Positions 1-8,002 of a DNA stretch of 17,098 nucleotides are shown here, piece by piece (within the stretch, counting starts at the first letter, position 1; each line of letters starts with the position of its first letter). The DNA lies in the NCBI GenBank assembly GCA_036500145.1, contig DASYCO010000086.1, forward strand, positions 1-17,098, written 5' to 3'. The notes beneath the pieces are model-generated. The model saw only the letters and a list, made by a program, of their open reading frames with translations. It was not told the DNA's origin and made no database searches. A program made the position numbers and the translations under genes. The DNA comes from CAMAVH01 sp036500145. Lineage in GTDB: Bacteria; Pseudomonadota; Alphaproteobacteria; SMXQ01.

Positions 1-639
1 ATGATGGGCATCAAGGGCCGTCCCACGCCGACCGCCGACAAGCGCCTCAATCCGATGGAGGCCTATGGCCTCAAGACGATGTCGATGGGCTACCTGGTGC
101 CGGAAGATTCGCCGATGATCTGGCGCGGGCCCATGGTGATCGGCGCGCTCGAGCAATTGCTGCGCGACGTCGCCTGGGGCGAGCTCGACGTGCTGATGGT
201 CGACATGCCGCCCGGCACCGGCGACGCGCAGCTGACCATGGCGCAGCGCGTGCCGCTGGCCGGCGCCGTCATCGTCTCGACGCCGCAGGACATCGCGCTC
301 TTGGACGCGCGCAAAGGCATCAACATGTTCAAGAAGGTCGAGGTGCCGCTGCTCGGCATCGTCGAGAACATGAGCACCTTCGTCTGCCCGAACTGCGGCC
401 ACGAAAGCCACATCTTCGGCCACGGCGGCGCCAAGGCGGAAGCCGACAAGATCGGCGTGGAGTTCCTCGGCGAAGTGCCGCTTCACATCGCCATCCGCGA
501 GACGTCGGACGCCGGCACGCCGATCACGGCGACGCAGCCCGACAGCCCGCAGGCCAAGGCCTACCGCGCCATCGCCAAGCGCGTATGGGAAAAGCTCGCC
601 GCCGACACGCGCAAGGCGCCGCGCATCGTCGTCAGCTAG
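1..639 (+). CDS. Mrp/ApbC/NBP35-type Fe-S cluster carrier ATPase (5' partial)
   Basis: This is the C-terminal 212 residues of an Mrp-family P-loop ATPase, a cytoplasmic scaffold that binds and passes on iron-sulfur clusters. The methionine at the window edge is almost certainly internal. The family normally has about 350-380 residues, and its N-terminal Walker A loop (GKGGVGKS type) lies before the window. Visible here are the family block VDMPPGTGDAQLT (residues 67-79), the STPQD block near 93-97, and the CxxC pair Cys129/Cys132 in VCPNCGHES, which bridges the cluster in the dimer. The stop is a TAG at 637-639. A GST-like gene follows after 29 bp on the same strand and may be cotranscribed. 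The family assignment is secure. A specific symbol (mrp or apbC) is left out because the N-terminal part, where a DUF59 domain might lie, is not visible. Confidence 0.93.
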   Translation: MMGIKGRPTPTADKRLNPMEAYGLKTMSMGYLVPEDSPMIWRGPMVIGALEQLLRDVAWGELDVLMVDMPPGTGDAQLTMAQRVPLAGAVIVSTPQDIALLDARKGINMFKKVEVPLLGIVENMSTFVCPNCGHESHIFGHGGAKAEADKIGVEFLGEVPLHIAIRETSDAGTPITATQPDSPQAKAYRAIAKRVWEKLAADTRKAPRIVVS

Positions 640-668
640 ATTTAGCGTCTGCGTAAAGAGGTTCCGCC

Positions 669-1328
669 ATGCCGCTCGCGCTCTACGGCCATCCCTTCTC
701 CTCCTACACGCAGAAGGTGCTGATCGCGCTGTACGAGAACGGCACGCCCTTCGAGTTTCGCTGCATCGGGCCGGACACGCCGCAGCATCTGGCCGAGTGG
801 CTGCGGCGCTGGCCGCTGCGCAAATTCCCGCTGCTGCTGGACGGCGAACGTGGCATCGTCGAGACCAGCATCATCATCGAGCATCTGCAGATCAATCACC
901 CCGGACCGGTGCGGCTGCTGCCCGCCGACCCGAATGCCGCGCTGGACGTGCGCTTCCTCGACCGCTTCTTCGACCTGCACGTGATGAACATGATGCAGCT
1001 CGCCGTGAACGGCGCGCTGACGGGCGACGCGACGAAGCGCGCGGATGGCTTGGCGCTCGCCGTGGAAAAGCTGGAGCTCGCCTACGGATGGCTCGAAGGC
1101 GAACTCGCCGGCAGGACCTGGGCCGCCGGCGACGACTTCACGCTGGCCGACTGTGCCGCCGCGCCGTCGCTGTTCTACGCCGACTGGACGCACCCGATCG
1201 CGGAAGACTTCCCGACCTTGCGCGCCTACCGCGCGCGCCTGCTGGCCCGCCCGTCCTTCGCCCGCGCGGTCGACGAAGCCCGGCCTTTCCGGCCGCTCTT
1301 TCCCTTAGGCGCCCCAGAGCGGGACTGA
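669..1328 (+). CDS. Glutathione S-transferase family protein
   Basis: This 219-residue cytosolic protein has the size and two-domain plan of soluble GSTs. A thioredoxin-like N-terminal domain (about 1-80) starts MPLALYGHPFSSYTQKV and carries the glutathione-binding ETSIIIEHL block at about 65-73, where Glu-Thr/Ser contacts the gamma-glutamyl group. An all-helical C-terminal domain (about 90-210) holds the FTLADCAA capping-box motif. The family conjugates glutathione to electrophiles or reduces peroxides and disulfides; the substrate cannot be read from sequence. The ATG is preceded by a good Shine-Dalgarno stretch (AAAGAGG, 655-661). The gene follows the Mrp-type ATPase by 29 bp and ends 15 bp short of the convergent thyX stop. 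The SSYT segment near residues 11-14 suggests a serine- rather than tyrosine-type active site, which is inference. Confidence 0.9.
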   Translation: MPLALYGHPFSSYTQKVLIALYENGTPFEFRCIGPDTPQHLAEWLRRWPLRKFPLLLDGERGIVETSIIIEHLQINHPGPVRLLPADPNAALDVRFLDRFFDLHVMNMMQLAVNGALTGDATKRADGLALAVEKLELAYGWLEGELAGRTWAAGDDFTLADCAAAPSLFYADWTHPIAEDFPTLRAYRARLLARPSFARAVDEARPFRPLFPLGAPERD

Positions 1329-1343
1329 GGGCATCGCGACTGA

Positions 1344-2285
1344 TTACTTCGAGTCGAGGCCGAGCGATTCCAGCATCTCGCGCCATTCGCGCAAAGACAG
1401 GCCGCTGTCCTTCTGCTCGACCTTCTCGCCGTTGAGCATGCGCTTGACGGCCTGCAGGGCCTTCTCGGAGAGATGCACGCCGCCCATGCGGTACTGCAGG
1501 AAGGCGTCGCACACCAGCGGCACCCAGCGCTTCACCGTCTCCAGCATCGCGTCGGCATAGACGCGGATCTCGTACTGGGCGTGCGGGTCGGCGCGCAGGG
1601 AGAGGAAGTGCAGCAGGTTCTGCAGGTCCACCTTCCAGTACCACTGGGTGTAGAAGTTCACCGTCAGGTTCATGCGCGCCAGCTCGCGCGCCAGGCCGGT
1701 GCGGTTCGGGTCGACCACTTCGCCCTTCTCGTTCTCGTTCAGCATCTCGGCGTAATGGTCGTAGGTCTGCTGCGAATCCTCGCGCAGGATCTTCAGCACG
1801 CGCTCGGCGTCGGCGCCCGTCAGCGCGTCAGCGCGGCCTTGGCGGTTCGACGTCGACTGCGCGCCGAGATGCTCGGCCTTGGGGATGTAGAACTCATTGT
1901 CGAGGATCGAGTAGCGCGCCGAATATTCGTTCACGTTGGCGGTGCGGTGGCGGATCCACTGGCGCGCCACGAAGATCGGCAGCTTGACGTGGTACTTGAT
2001 CTCGCACATCTCGAAGGGCGTCGTGTGCCGGTGGCGCATCAGGTAGTTGATGAGCCCGGCGTCCTCGCTGACGCGCTTGGTCCCCTTGCCGTAGGACACG
2101 CGCGCGGCCTGCACCACGGCGGCGTCGTCGCCCATGTAATCGACGACGCGCACGAAGCCGTGGTCGAGCACCGGCAGCGGCGTGTAGAGGATTTCCTCGA
2201 GGGCGGGTGCGGTCGGGCGGCGGGTGGCGGTCGATTGGGCGCGGGCGGACTCGATCTCGGCCTGCTGCTCGGGACTCAAGGGCAT
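1344..2285 (-). CDS. thyX: FAD-dependent thymidylate synthase ThyX
   Basis: This 313-residue flavin-dependent thymidylate synthase makes dTMP from dUMP using methylene-tetrahydrofolate and NAD(P)H, releasing tetrahydrofolate rather than the dihydrofolate made by ThyA. The diagnostic ThyX motif RHRTANVNEYSAR is at residues 112-124. Upstream is the FAD/substrate block RHRHTTPFEM (84-93). Towards the C terminus, NLLHFLSLRADPHAQYEIR matches the conserved LRxxxHAQxEIR segment. The ATG at 2285 is chosen over an in-frame start 41 codons upstream for two reasons: it has a GGAG Shine-Dalgarno six bases away (2292-2295), and the extra N-terminal stretch is Arg/Pro-rich with no family similarity. The gene is convergent with the GST gene and divergent from ssrA/sspB. 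No ThyA is present in the window. Confidence 0.96.
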   Translation of the reverse strand: MPLSPEQQAEIESARAQSTATRRPTAPALEEILYTPLPVLDHGFVRVVDYMGDDAAVVQAARVSYGKGTKRVSEDAGLINYLMRHRHTTPFEMCEIKYHVKLPIFVARQWIRHRTANVNEYSARYSILDNEFYIPKAEHLGAQSTSNRQGRADALTGADAERVLKILREDSQQTYDHYAEMLNENEKGEVVDPNRTGLARELARMNLTVNFYTQWYWKVDLQNLLHFLSLRADPHAQYEIRVYADAMLETVKRWVPLVCDAFLQYRMGGVHLSEKALQAVKRMLNGEKVEQKDSGLSLREWREMLESLGLDSK

Positions 2286-2457
2286 CAAAAACTCCGGTTC
2301 GTCCGATGTCGGATGGGGCTCGTGGGGGCCCGAAAAGACGGGCCGGAACTTTACCGGCTCGCGCCCGGGAAGCAACCGCCGAACGCGCGCCGCCGCAAAA
2401 CAATCCAAGCTGTGGAAAAGATTGGGAACCGGGCTGCCCGCCCGGCCGCAGCCGGCC

Positions 2458-2486
2458 TTTCAAACTGCCCGGAAAAGCCTTATATT
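2458..2486 (+). promoter_or_regulatory. Probable sigma70-type promoter of ssrA
   Basis: A TATATT -10-like hexamer (2481-2486, 5 of 6 matches to TATAAT) sits 17 bp downstream of a weak TTTCAA -35-like hexamer (2458-2463). It is in an AT-rich patch that stands out from the GC-rich surroundings. Transcription would begin near 2493-2495, giving an acceptor piece of about 79 nt ending at CCA 2572, a sensible size for alphaproteobacterial two-piece tmRNA. The -35 match is poor and the start is inferred. Confidence 0.5.
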
Positions 2487-2572
2487 TCTTTTGTCGGGCA
2501 ACCGACTATGGCGATAAACGGCTTATGGAATAAGTGTTGCGGACCCGGGGGCAGTACCCGGCGCCTCCACCA

Positions 2573-2608
2573 ATTCCCATTCGCCGGCCACGCTGGCCGG
2601 CGACCCAT
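2573..2608 (+). other. Excised spacer of the permuted tmRNA, with perfect hairpin
   Basis: These 36 bases separate the CCA end of the acceptor piece from the first G of the coding piece. Processing should remove them to give the two-piece RNA. They contain a perfect 9-bp hairpin, CGCCGGCCA (2582-2590) and TGGCCGGCG (2594-2602) around a CGC triloop. It would stack close to the tRNA-like acceptor stem in the precursor. The spacer identity follows from the two flanking halves; any role of the hairpin in processing is inference. Confidence 0.8.
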
Positions 2609-2692
2609 GGGGGCGAAACAGGATCGACGCGCATGGTAAAGGTAAGTTTTTCGCTCGGCATGATACCGCCGTTATCGGGTCGTTTGATAAGT

Positions 2693-2725
2693 GCCAACGA
2701 CAATCGCGTTGCACTCGCTGCCTAA
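2693..2725 (+). other. tmRNA tag peptide reading frame (A)ANDNRVALAA
   Basis: The resume codon GCC at 2693 opens Ala-Asn-Asp-Asn-Arg-Val-Ala-Leu-Ala-Ala, followed by tandem stops TAA (2723) and TAG (2726). With the alanine carried by the tmRNA itself the full tag is 11 residues. It keeps both known recognition elements: the N-terminal AANDN bound by SspB and the C-terminal ALAA read by ClpX. The resume position is set by analogy with E. coli, where a UAGUC-like pentamer precedes the GCA resume codon; here TAAGT precedes GCC. Confidence 0.9.
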
Positions 2726-2878
2726 TAGGTAAGCGCGGCTCGGGGGGCGCCGGGCAACAGAAGCCCCCCACCTAATTTGGCCGTCCCATCGGCCGCCTGC
2801 TATCGTGCCTTTCGACCCGCCGTGCCTTTAATTGACCGCGCCTCTGATTCAGTTCCTCGGACCTCCGCAGCTTTCCCC

Positions 2879-3514
2879 ATGGCCCGCGACATTCTGCACT
2901 ACGACAAGATGGTCGAAAGCGCCCTGCGCGGCGTCGTTCGCGAAGCGCTGATCTTCGTCTCGAAGAACGGCCTGCCCGGCAACCATCACTTCTACCTGAC
3001 CTTCCGCACCGACTATCCGGGCGTCGACATCTCGGAGACGCTGCACGCCCAGTATCCCGTCGACATGACGGTGGTGCTGCAGCACCAGTACTGGGGCCTG
3101 GAGGTGAACGACGACCATTTCGTCGTCAACCTCAGCTTCAGCAACGTGCCCGAGCGCCTGCAGGTGCCCTATGCGGCGATGATCTCCTTCGTCGACCCCT
3201 CCGTGAAGTTCGGCCTGCAGTTCCAGCCGGCCGAAGGCGAGGCCGCCGCGTCCGGCGCCGCGACGGACGCCGGCAAGGCCAAGCCGAAGCTCGCGAAGCC
3301 GGCCGGCGACGGCAAGCCGATCGAGCTCAAGCCCCACAAGGCCGAAACGAAGGCCGAGACGGCGAAGCCCGAAGCCGCCAAGCCGGAGGCCGCCCTGCCG
3401 GCCACCGCCAAGGCGGACGACGCCCCCGAAGCGGCGGAAGCCGCCCCCGACGGCCAGGCCGCCGGCGAGGAGCCGGGCAAGGTCGTCTCGCTTGACGCCT
3501 TCCGCAAAAAATAG
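2879..3514 (+). CDS. sspB: SspB family ClpXP adaptor (alpha-proteobacterial type)
   Basis: This 211-residue adaptor tethers ssrA-tagged substrates to the ClpX unfoldase. The folded dimerising, tag-binding domain spans about residues 8-118. It contains the conserved blocks LPGNHHFYLTFRT, MTVVLQHQYWGLEV, and RLQVPYAAMISFVDPSVKFGLQF. A long Ala/Lys/Glu/Pro-rich flexible linker (about 118-198) follows, with repeated KAET and KPEAA units. The extreme C terminus, KVVSLDAFRKK, matches the short conserved ClpX-docking tail of alpha-type SspB. The ATG at 2879 is preferred to an in-frame TTG at 2777: the shorter form begins at the domain, and the longer one would run through the Pro/Arg-rich sequence just after ssrA. 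The position directly behind ssrA places tag and adaptor together. fumA-type fumarase follows after 94 bp. Confidence 0.94.
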   Translation: MARDILHYDKMVESALRGVVREALIFVSKNGLPGNHHFYLTFRTDYPGVDISETLHAQYPVDMTVVLQHQYWGLEVNDDHFVVNLSFSNVPERLQVPYAAMISFVDPSVKFGLQFQPAEGEAAASGAATDAGKAKPKLAKPAGDGKPIELKPHKAETKAETAKPEAAKPEAALPATAKADDAPEAAEAAPDGQAAGEEPGKVVSLDAFRKK

Positions 3515-3532
3515 TCTCTGACCGCGCCGCCT

Positions 3533-3558
3533 GAGCGTTCCGGCTTGCCCGGCCGCTC
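3533..3558 (+). terminator. GC-rich hairpin between sspB and class I fumarase
   Basis: GAGCG (3533-3537) pairs with CGCTC (3554-3558), and CCGG (3540-3543) pairs with CCGG (3549-3552) around a CTTGC loop, with a small internal bulge. There is no T-run after it, so it is at best a weak or partial terminator, or an RNA-processing or stability stem between the two genes. Confidence 0.3.
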
Positions 3559-3608
3559 CGGCTCCTTCATCCCGCCCGCGCGGCCCCCTCCGTCACCCCG
3601 GAGCCTTC

Positions 3609-5234
<1,626 letters not shown>

Positions 5235-5239
5235 GGCTG

Positions 5240-5866
5240 ATGGCCATCGACTTCCTGTTCGACGGCCCGAAGTCCGCCGCGCTGACGCTGATGCTCGCCC
5301 ATGGCGCGGGCGCCGGCATGGACCATCCGTTCATGGTCGCCATGGCCGCCGCCATCGCCAAGAAGAGCGGCGTCCGCGTCGCGCGCTTCGAGTTTCCCTA
5401 CATGGCGGCGCGGCGCGCCGACGGCAAGAAGCGCCCGCCCGACCGCTCCGACAAGCTGATCGCCTGCTACCGCGAAGCCATCGAGCAGCTCGGCGGCGCG
5501 GACAAGGTCGTGGTCGGCGGCAAGTCGATGGGCGGCCGCATGGCCAGCCTGATCGCCGAGGACGCCGGGGCGCGCGGCCTCGTCTGCCTCGGCTATCCCT
5601 TCCATCCGCCCGGCAAGCCCGACGTGCTGCGCACCTCGCACCTGCTGCGCATGCGCCTGCCCACGCTCATCGTCCAGGGCACGCGCGACACCTTCGGCGG
5701 ACCGGAAACGGTGCGCGCCGTCTCCCTGCCGCCCGCGATCCACATCCACTGGATCGGCGACGGCGACCATTCCTTCAAGCCGCGCAAGTCCTCGGGGCGC
5801 ACCGAAGCCGAAACGCTCGACGAGGCCGCGACCGCCGTGGCGGACTACCTGAAGGATCTGGCCTGA
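5240..5866 (+). CDS. Small alpha/beta hydrolase, TEX30/KANSL3-like family
   Basis: This 208-residue protein has a compact alpha/beta-hydrolase fold with all catalytic elements in order. The HGAGAGMDHPFM oxyanion/substrate block is at 21-32, the nucleophile elbow GGKSMGGRMAS holds Ser96, an acid is likely at Asp150 (VQGTRDTFG), and His177 lies in GDGDHSFK. The sequence resembles the bacterial relatives of TEX30 and the KANSL3 hydrolase domain, often annotated as dienelactone hydrolase-like. The substrate is unknown. The ATG lies only 5 bp after the class I fumarase stop, and GAGG (5233-5236) within the junction can act as its Shine-Dalgarno, so the two are probably cotranscribed. No signal peptide or membrane segment is visible. 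A role linked to fumarase is suggested only by position. Confidence 0.88.
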   Translation: MAIDFLFDGPKSAALTLMLAHGAGAGMDHPFMVAMAAAIAKKSGVRVARFEFPYMAARRADGKKRPPDRSDKLIACYREAIEQLGGADKVVVGGKSMGGRMASLIAEDAGARGLVCLGYPFHPPGKPDVLRTSHLLRMRLPTLIVQGTRDTFGGPETVRAVSLPPAIHIHWIGDGDHSFKPRKSSGRTEAETLDEAATAVADYLKDLA

Positions 5867-5878
5867 GGCCGAGCCGGT

Positions 5879-5913
5879 GTCCTGCGGGACGCCTTGAGGC
5901 GATCCCACAGGAC
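5879..5913 (+). terminator. Strong imperfect hairpin ending the sspB-fumarase-hydrolase unit
   Basis: GTCCTG (5879-5884) pairs with CAGGAC (5908-5913), GGGA (5886-5889) with TCCC (5903-5906), and CGCC (5890-5893) with GGCG (5898-5901), around a TTGA loop. Only one C/A mismatch and one bulged A interrupt about 14 pairs. It begins 13 bases after the hydrolase stop, as expected for a 3'-end stem, but lacks a T-run. Factor-dependent termination or an RNA stabiliser is equally possible. Confidence 0.45.
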
Positions 5914-5968
5914 GACGGACTGGCTGGCGATTCGGCTGGCTTGCCCGCCGGCGAGATTTCAAGGACCC

Positions 5969-6042
5969 TTGCGGGCTCCCTGAGGCTCTCTCCATTATGT
6001 AAGACGAGCGAGACGGGACTTTTTCCCGCGAATTTTTATAAT
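5969..6042 (+). promoter_or_regulatory. AT-rich promoter-like stretch upstream of the TfoX-fumC operon
   Basis: Two candidate promoters are visible. One is TTGCGG (5969-5974) with CATTAT (5993-5998) at 18 bp. The other is a perfect TATAAT (6037-6042) in an A/T-rich patch without a convincing -35. Between them CGGGA/TCCCG (6014-6018 with 6024-6028) forms a small stem followed by a T-rich run, which could also act as a weak terminator. The rest of the 253-bp gap (5867-6119) shows no gene. Confidence 0.4.
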
Positions 6043-6119
6043 ATTCCCGTTGACGCCCGCCCCAAGCCTCCCCGGCGGGGTCTCCACGCTTCGCCCGCCC
6101 CTCGCAAAGGACATGATGG

Positions 6120-6608
6120 ATGCCGCATGACAGCAAGTTCGTCGACCGCGTGCTGGCCTTGCTGACGCCGAACGGCGACGTCCGCGCGCGACCGATGTTC
6201 GGCGGCCACGGCGTCTATCTCGACGGCATGATGTTCGCGCTGATCGCCAGGGACCGGCTCTACTTCAAGACCGACGCCGAGACGCGCCCGCGCTTCGTGC
6301 GCACCGGCAGCAAGCCCTTCGGCTTCATGCGCGGCAGCCGCGAGATGGTCACCTCCTACTACGAGGCGCCGCCGCGCACCATGAACAGCGCGCGCGCCAT
6401 CATGCCCTGGGTCGAGCTCGCCACCATCGCCGCGCGCGGCGCGGCCAAGGCGAAAAGGACCGGCGCGAAGAAGCCCGTCCCCAGGAAAGCCGCCGCCAAG
6501 AAGGCCAAGCCCCCTGCCAAGACCAAGCAACCATCGGCCAAGACGGGCGTTGGCAAGGCGAAAGCCGCAAGACGGACAACCAAGCGCGTGGTTAAATCGA
6601 AGCCATGA
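6120..6608 (+). CDS. TfoX N-terminal domain protein with basic C-terminal tail
   Basis: This is a 162-residue protein. Residues 1-100 match the TfoX/Sxy N-terminal domain, including the hallmark VRARPMFGGHGVYLDGMMFALI, DRLYFKTDAETR, FMRGSREMVTSYYEAP and ARAIMPWVELA. From about residue 105 to the end it is a low-complexity Lys/Ala/Pro/Arg tail resembling histone H1-like DNA-compaction tails. The TfoX C-terminal domain is absent. The ATG at 6120 is supported by AAAGGA (6107-6112) seven bases upstream; two nearer-upstream ATGs (6113 and 6116) lead to a stop within five codons. The stop overlaps the fumC start (ATGA, 6605-6608), so translation is probably coupled. In gamma-proteobacteria TfoX controls competence; that role should not be assumed here. 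Nucleic-acid binding through the tail is inference. Confidence 0.9.
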   Translation: MPHDSKFVDRVLALLTPNGDVRARPMFGGHGVYLDGMMFALIARDRLYFKTDAETRPRFVRTGSKPFGFMRGSREMVTSYYEAPPRTMNSARAIMPWVELATIAARGAAKAKRTGAKKPVPRKAAAKKAKPPAKTKQPSAKTGVGKAKAARRTTKRVVKSKP

Positions 6609-8002
6609 GCAAGACACGCACGGAAAGCGACAGCTTCGGCCCCATCGAGGTGCCGGCGGACCGCTACTGGGGCGCGCAAACGCAGCGCAGCCTGCAGAAC
6701 TTCCGCATCGGCGGCGAGCGCATGCCGCCGGCGCTGATCCATGCGCTCGGCCTGCAGAAGCAGGCCTCCGCCCAAGCCAACATGGCGCTCGGCGCGCTGG
6801 ACCGGACAATCGGCGCGGCCATCGCCAGCGCCGCCGCCGAAGTCGCCGCCGGCAAGTGGGACGACGAGTTTCCCCTGGTGGTGTGGCAGACCGGCTCCGG
6901 CACCCAGACCAACATGAACGCCAACGAGGTAATCGCCAACCGCGCCAACGAAGCGCTCGGCGCGCCGCGCGGCGCCAAGACGCCGGTCCATCCCAACGAC
7001 CATGTCAACTGCGGCCAGTCGTCGAACGACAGCTTCCCGACCGCCATGCACATCGCGGCGGCGCGCGAGGCGACCGGCGCGCTGGTCCCGGCGCTGCGGC
7101 ACCTGCATGGCGCGCTCGCGGTCAAGGCGATGGCGTTCAAGGACCTGGTGAAGATCGGCCGCACCCACTTGCAGGACGCGACGCCCGTCACCCTCGGCCA
7201 GGAATTCGGCGCCTATGCGCGCCAGGTCGACTACGCCATCGCGCGCGTCGAGGCGGCGCTGCCGCGCATCTACAGGCTGGCGCAAGGCGGCACCGCCGTC
7301 GGCACCGGCCTCAATGCGGCACCCGGCTTCGATGCCGCCTTCTGCAAGGAGATCGCGGCCCTCACCGGCCTGCCTTTCGTGCCCGCGCCCGACAAGTTCG
7401 AGGCGCTGGCGACCCATGACGCGCTGGTCGAACTGTCCGGCGCGCTCAACGTCATCGCCGTCTCCTTCACCAAGATTGCCAACGACATCCGCCTGATGGC
7501 CTCCGGCCCGCGCTCGGGCTTCGGCGAAATCCACCTGCCGGAAAACGAGCCCGGCTCGTCGATCATGCCGGGCAAGGTCAACCCGACCCAGGCCGAGGCT
7601 ATGACCATGGTCGCCGCGCAGGTGATGGGCAATCACGTGACGATCACGGTCGGCGGCGCGCAGGGGCATCTCGAGCTCAACGTGTTCAAGCCGGTGATCG
7701 CCTACAACGTGCTGCAGTCGATCCGCCTGCTCGCCGACGCGGCCAGGAGCTTCGCCGACAACTGCGTCGTCGGCATCGACGCCAACGAGGCGCGCCTCAC
7801 CCAGCTGATGCGGCAGTCGCTCATGCTGGTGACGGCGCTCAACACCCACATCGGCTACGACGCGGCGGCCAAGATCGCCAAGACGGCCTTCGCCGAGAAC
7901 CTCAGCCTGAAGGACGCCGCGCTCAAGCTGAAGCTGGTGACGGCGGAAGACTTCGACCGCTGGGTGGTGCCGGACGACATGCTCGGACGCCCCAAAGCGT
8001 GA
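6605..8002 (+). CDS. fumC: Class II fumarate hydratase FumC
   Basis: This 465-residue, iron-independent homotetrameric fumarase of the aspartase/fumarase superfamily carries out the fumarate/L-malate step of the TCA cycle. All superfamily blocks are present. TGSGTQTNMNANEVIANRA lies at about 96-114, SSNDSFPTAMH at about 139-149, and GRTHLQDATPVTLGQE holds the catalytic-site His188. The mobile signature loop GSSIMPGKVNPTQAEAM, with the catalytic-base Ser318, spans 317-333. Length is normal for the family. Its start overlaps the TfoX-domain stop by 4 bp, and its stop overlaps a GTG start of the RHH gene, so it is the centre of a three-gene operon. It duplicates the reaction of the class I enzyme upstream with an oxygen-resistant enzyme. 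Confidence 0.97.
   Translation: MSKTRTESDSFGPIEVPADRYWGAQTQRSLQNFRIGGERMPPALIHALGLQKQASAQANMALGALDRTIGAAIASAAAEVAAGKWDDEFPLVVWQTGSGTQTNMNANEVIANRANEALGAPRGAKTPVHPNDHVNCGQSSNDSFPTAMHIAAAREATGALVPALRHLHGALAVKAMAFKDLVKIGRTHLQDATPVTLGQEFGAYARQVDYAIARVEAALPRIYRLAQGGTAVGTGLNAAPGFDAAFCKEIAALTGLPFVPAPDKFEALATHDALVELSGALNVIAVSFTKIANDIRLMASGPRSGFGEIHLPENEPGSSIMPGKVNPTQAEAMTMVAAQVMGNHVTITVGGAQGHLELNVFKPVIAYNVLQSIRLLADAARSFADNCVVGIDANEARLTQLMRQSLMLVTALNTHIGYDAAAKIAKTAFAENLSLKDAALKLKLVTAEDFDRWVVPDDMLGRPKA

Larger units (their letters stand above)
2494..2772 (+). ncRNA. ssrA: Two-piece (circularly permuted) tmRNA
   Basis: tmRNA rescues stalled ribosomes and adds a degradation tag to unfinished proteins. 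The permuted alphaproteobacterial layout is clear. First comes the acceptor half: T-arm stem CCGGG/CCCGG (2545-2549 with 2557-2561), acceptor strand CGCCTCC (2562-2568) and an encoded ACCA (2569-2572). A spacer follows, then the coding half starting GGGGGCGAAACAGGATCGAC at 2609. GGGGGCG (2609-2615) pairs with 2562-2568, leaving a G.U at the third pair, the alanyl-tRNA synthetase identity element. The tag frame is at 2693-2725. A GGGGGGC/GCCCCCC pair (2742-2748 with 2763-2769) belongs to a 3' pseudoknot or stem. The outer ends (about 2494 and 2772) are estimates, since processing removes the spacer and trims the ends. Confidence 0.95.

Noticed and set aside
1473..2639. 388-codon open frame on the plus strand opposite thyX
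   Set aside because: It is antisense to a clear ThyX with intact motifs, has His/Val/Arg-rich composition typical of GC-rich shadow frames, and runs into ssrA.
2534..2725. 63-codon open frame ending in ANDNRVALAA
   Set aside because: Only the last ten codons are translated, as the tmRNA tag; the rest is structural RNA and spacer.
2609..2772. One-piece tmRNA with a 3' CCA downstream of the tag
   Set aside because: No tRNA-like 3' half follows the tag; the matching acceptor half with CCA lies upstream at 2545-2572, so the gene is permuted.
2777..2878. In-frame TTG start extending sspB upstream by 34 codons
   Set aside because: It would begin at the tmRNA 3' end and add a Pro/Arg/Ser-rich stretch absent from the family core; the ATG at 2879 starts right before the domain.
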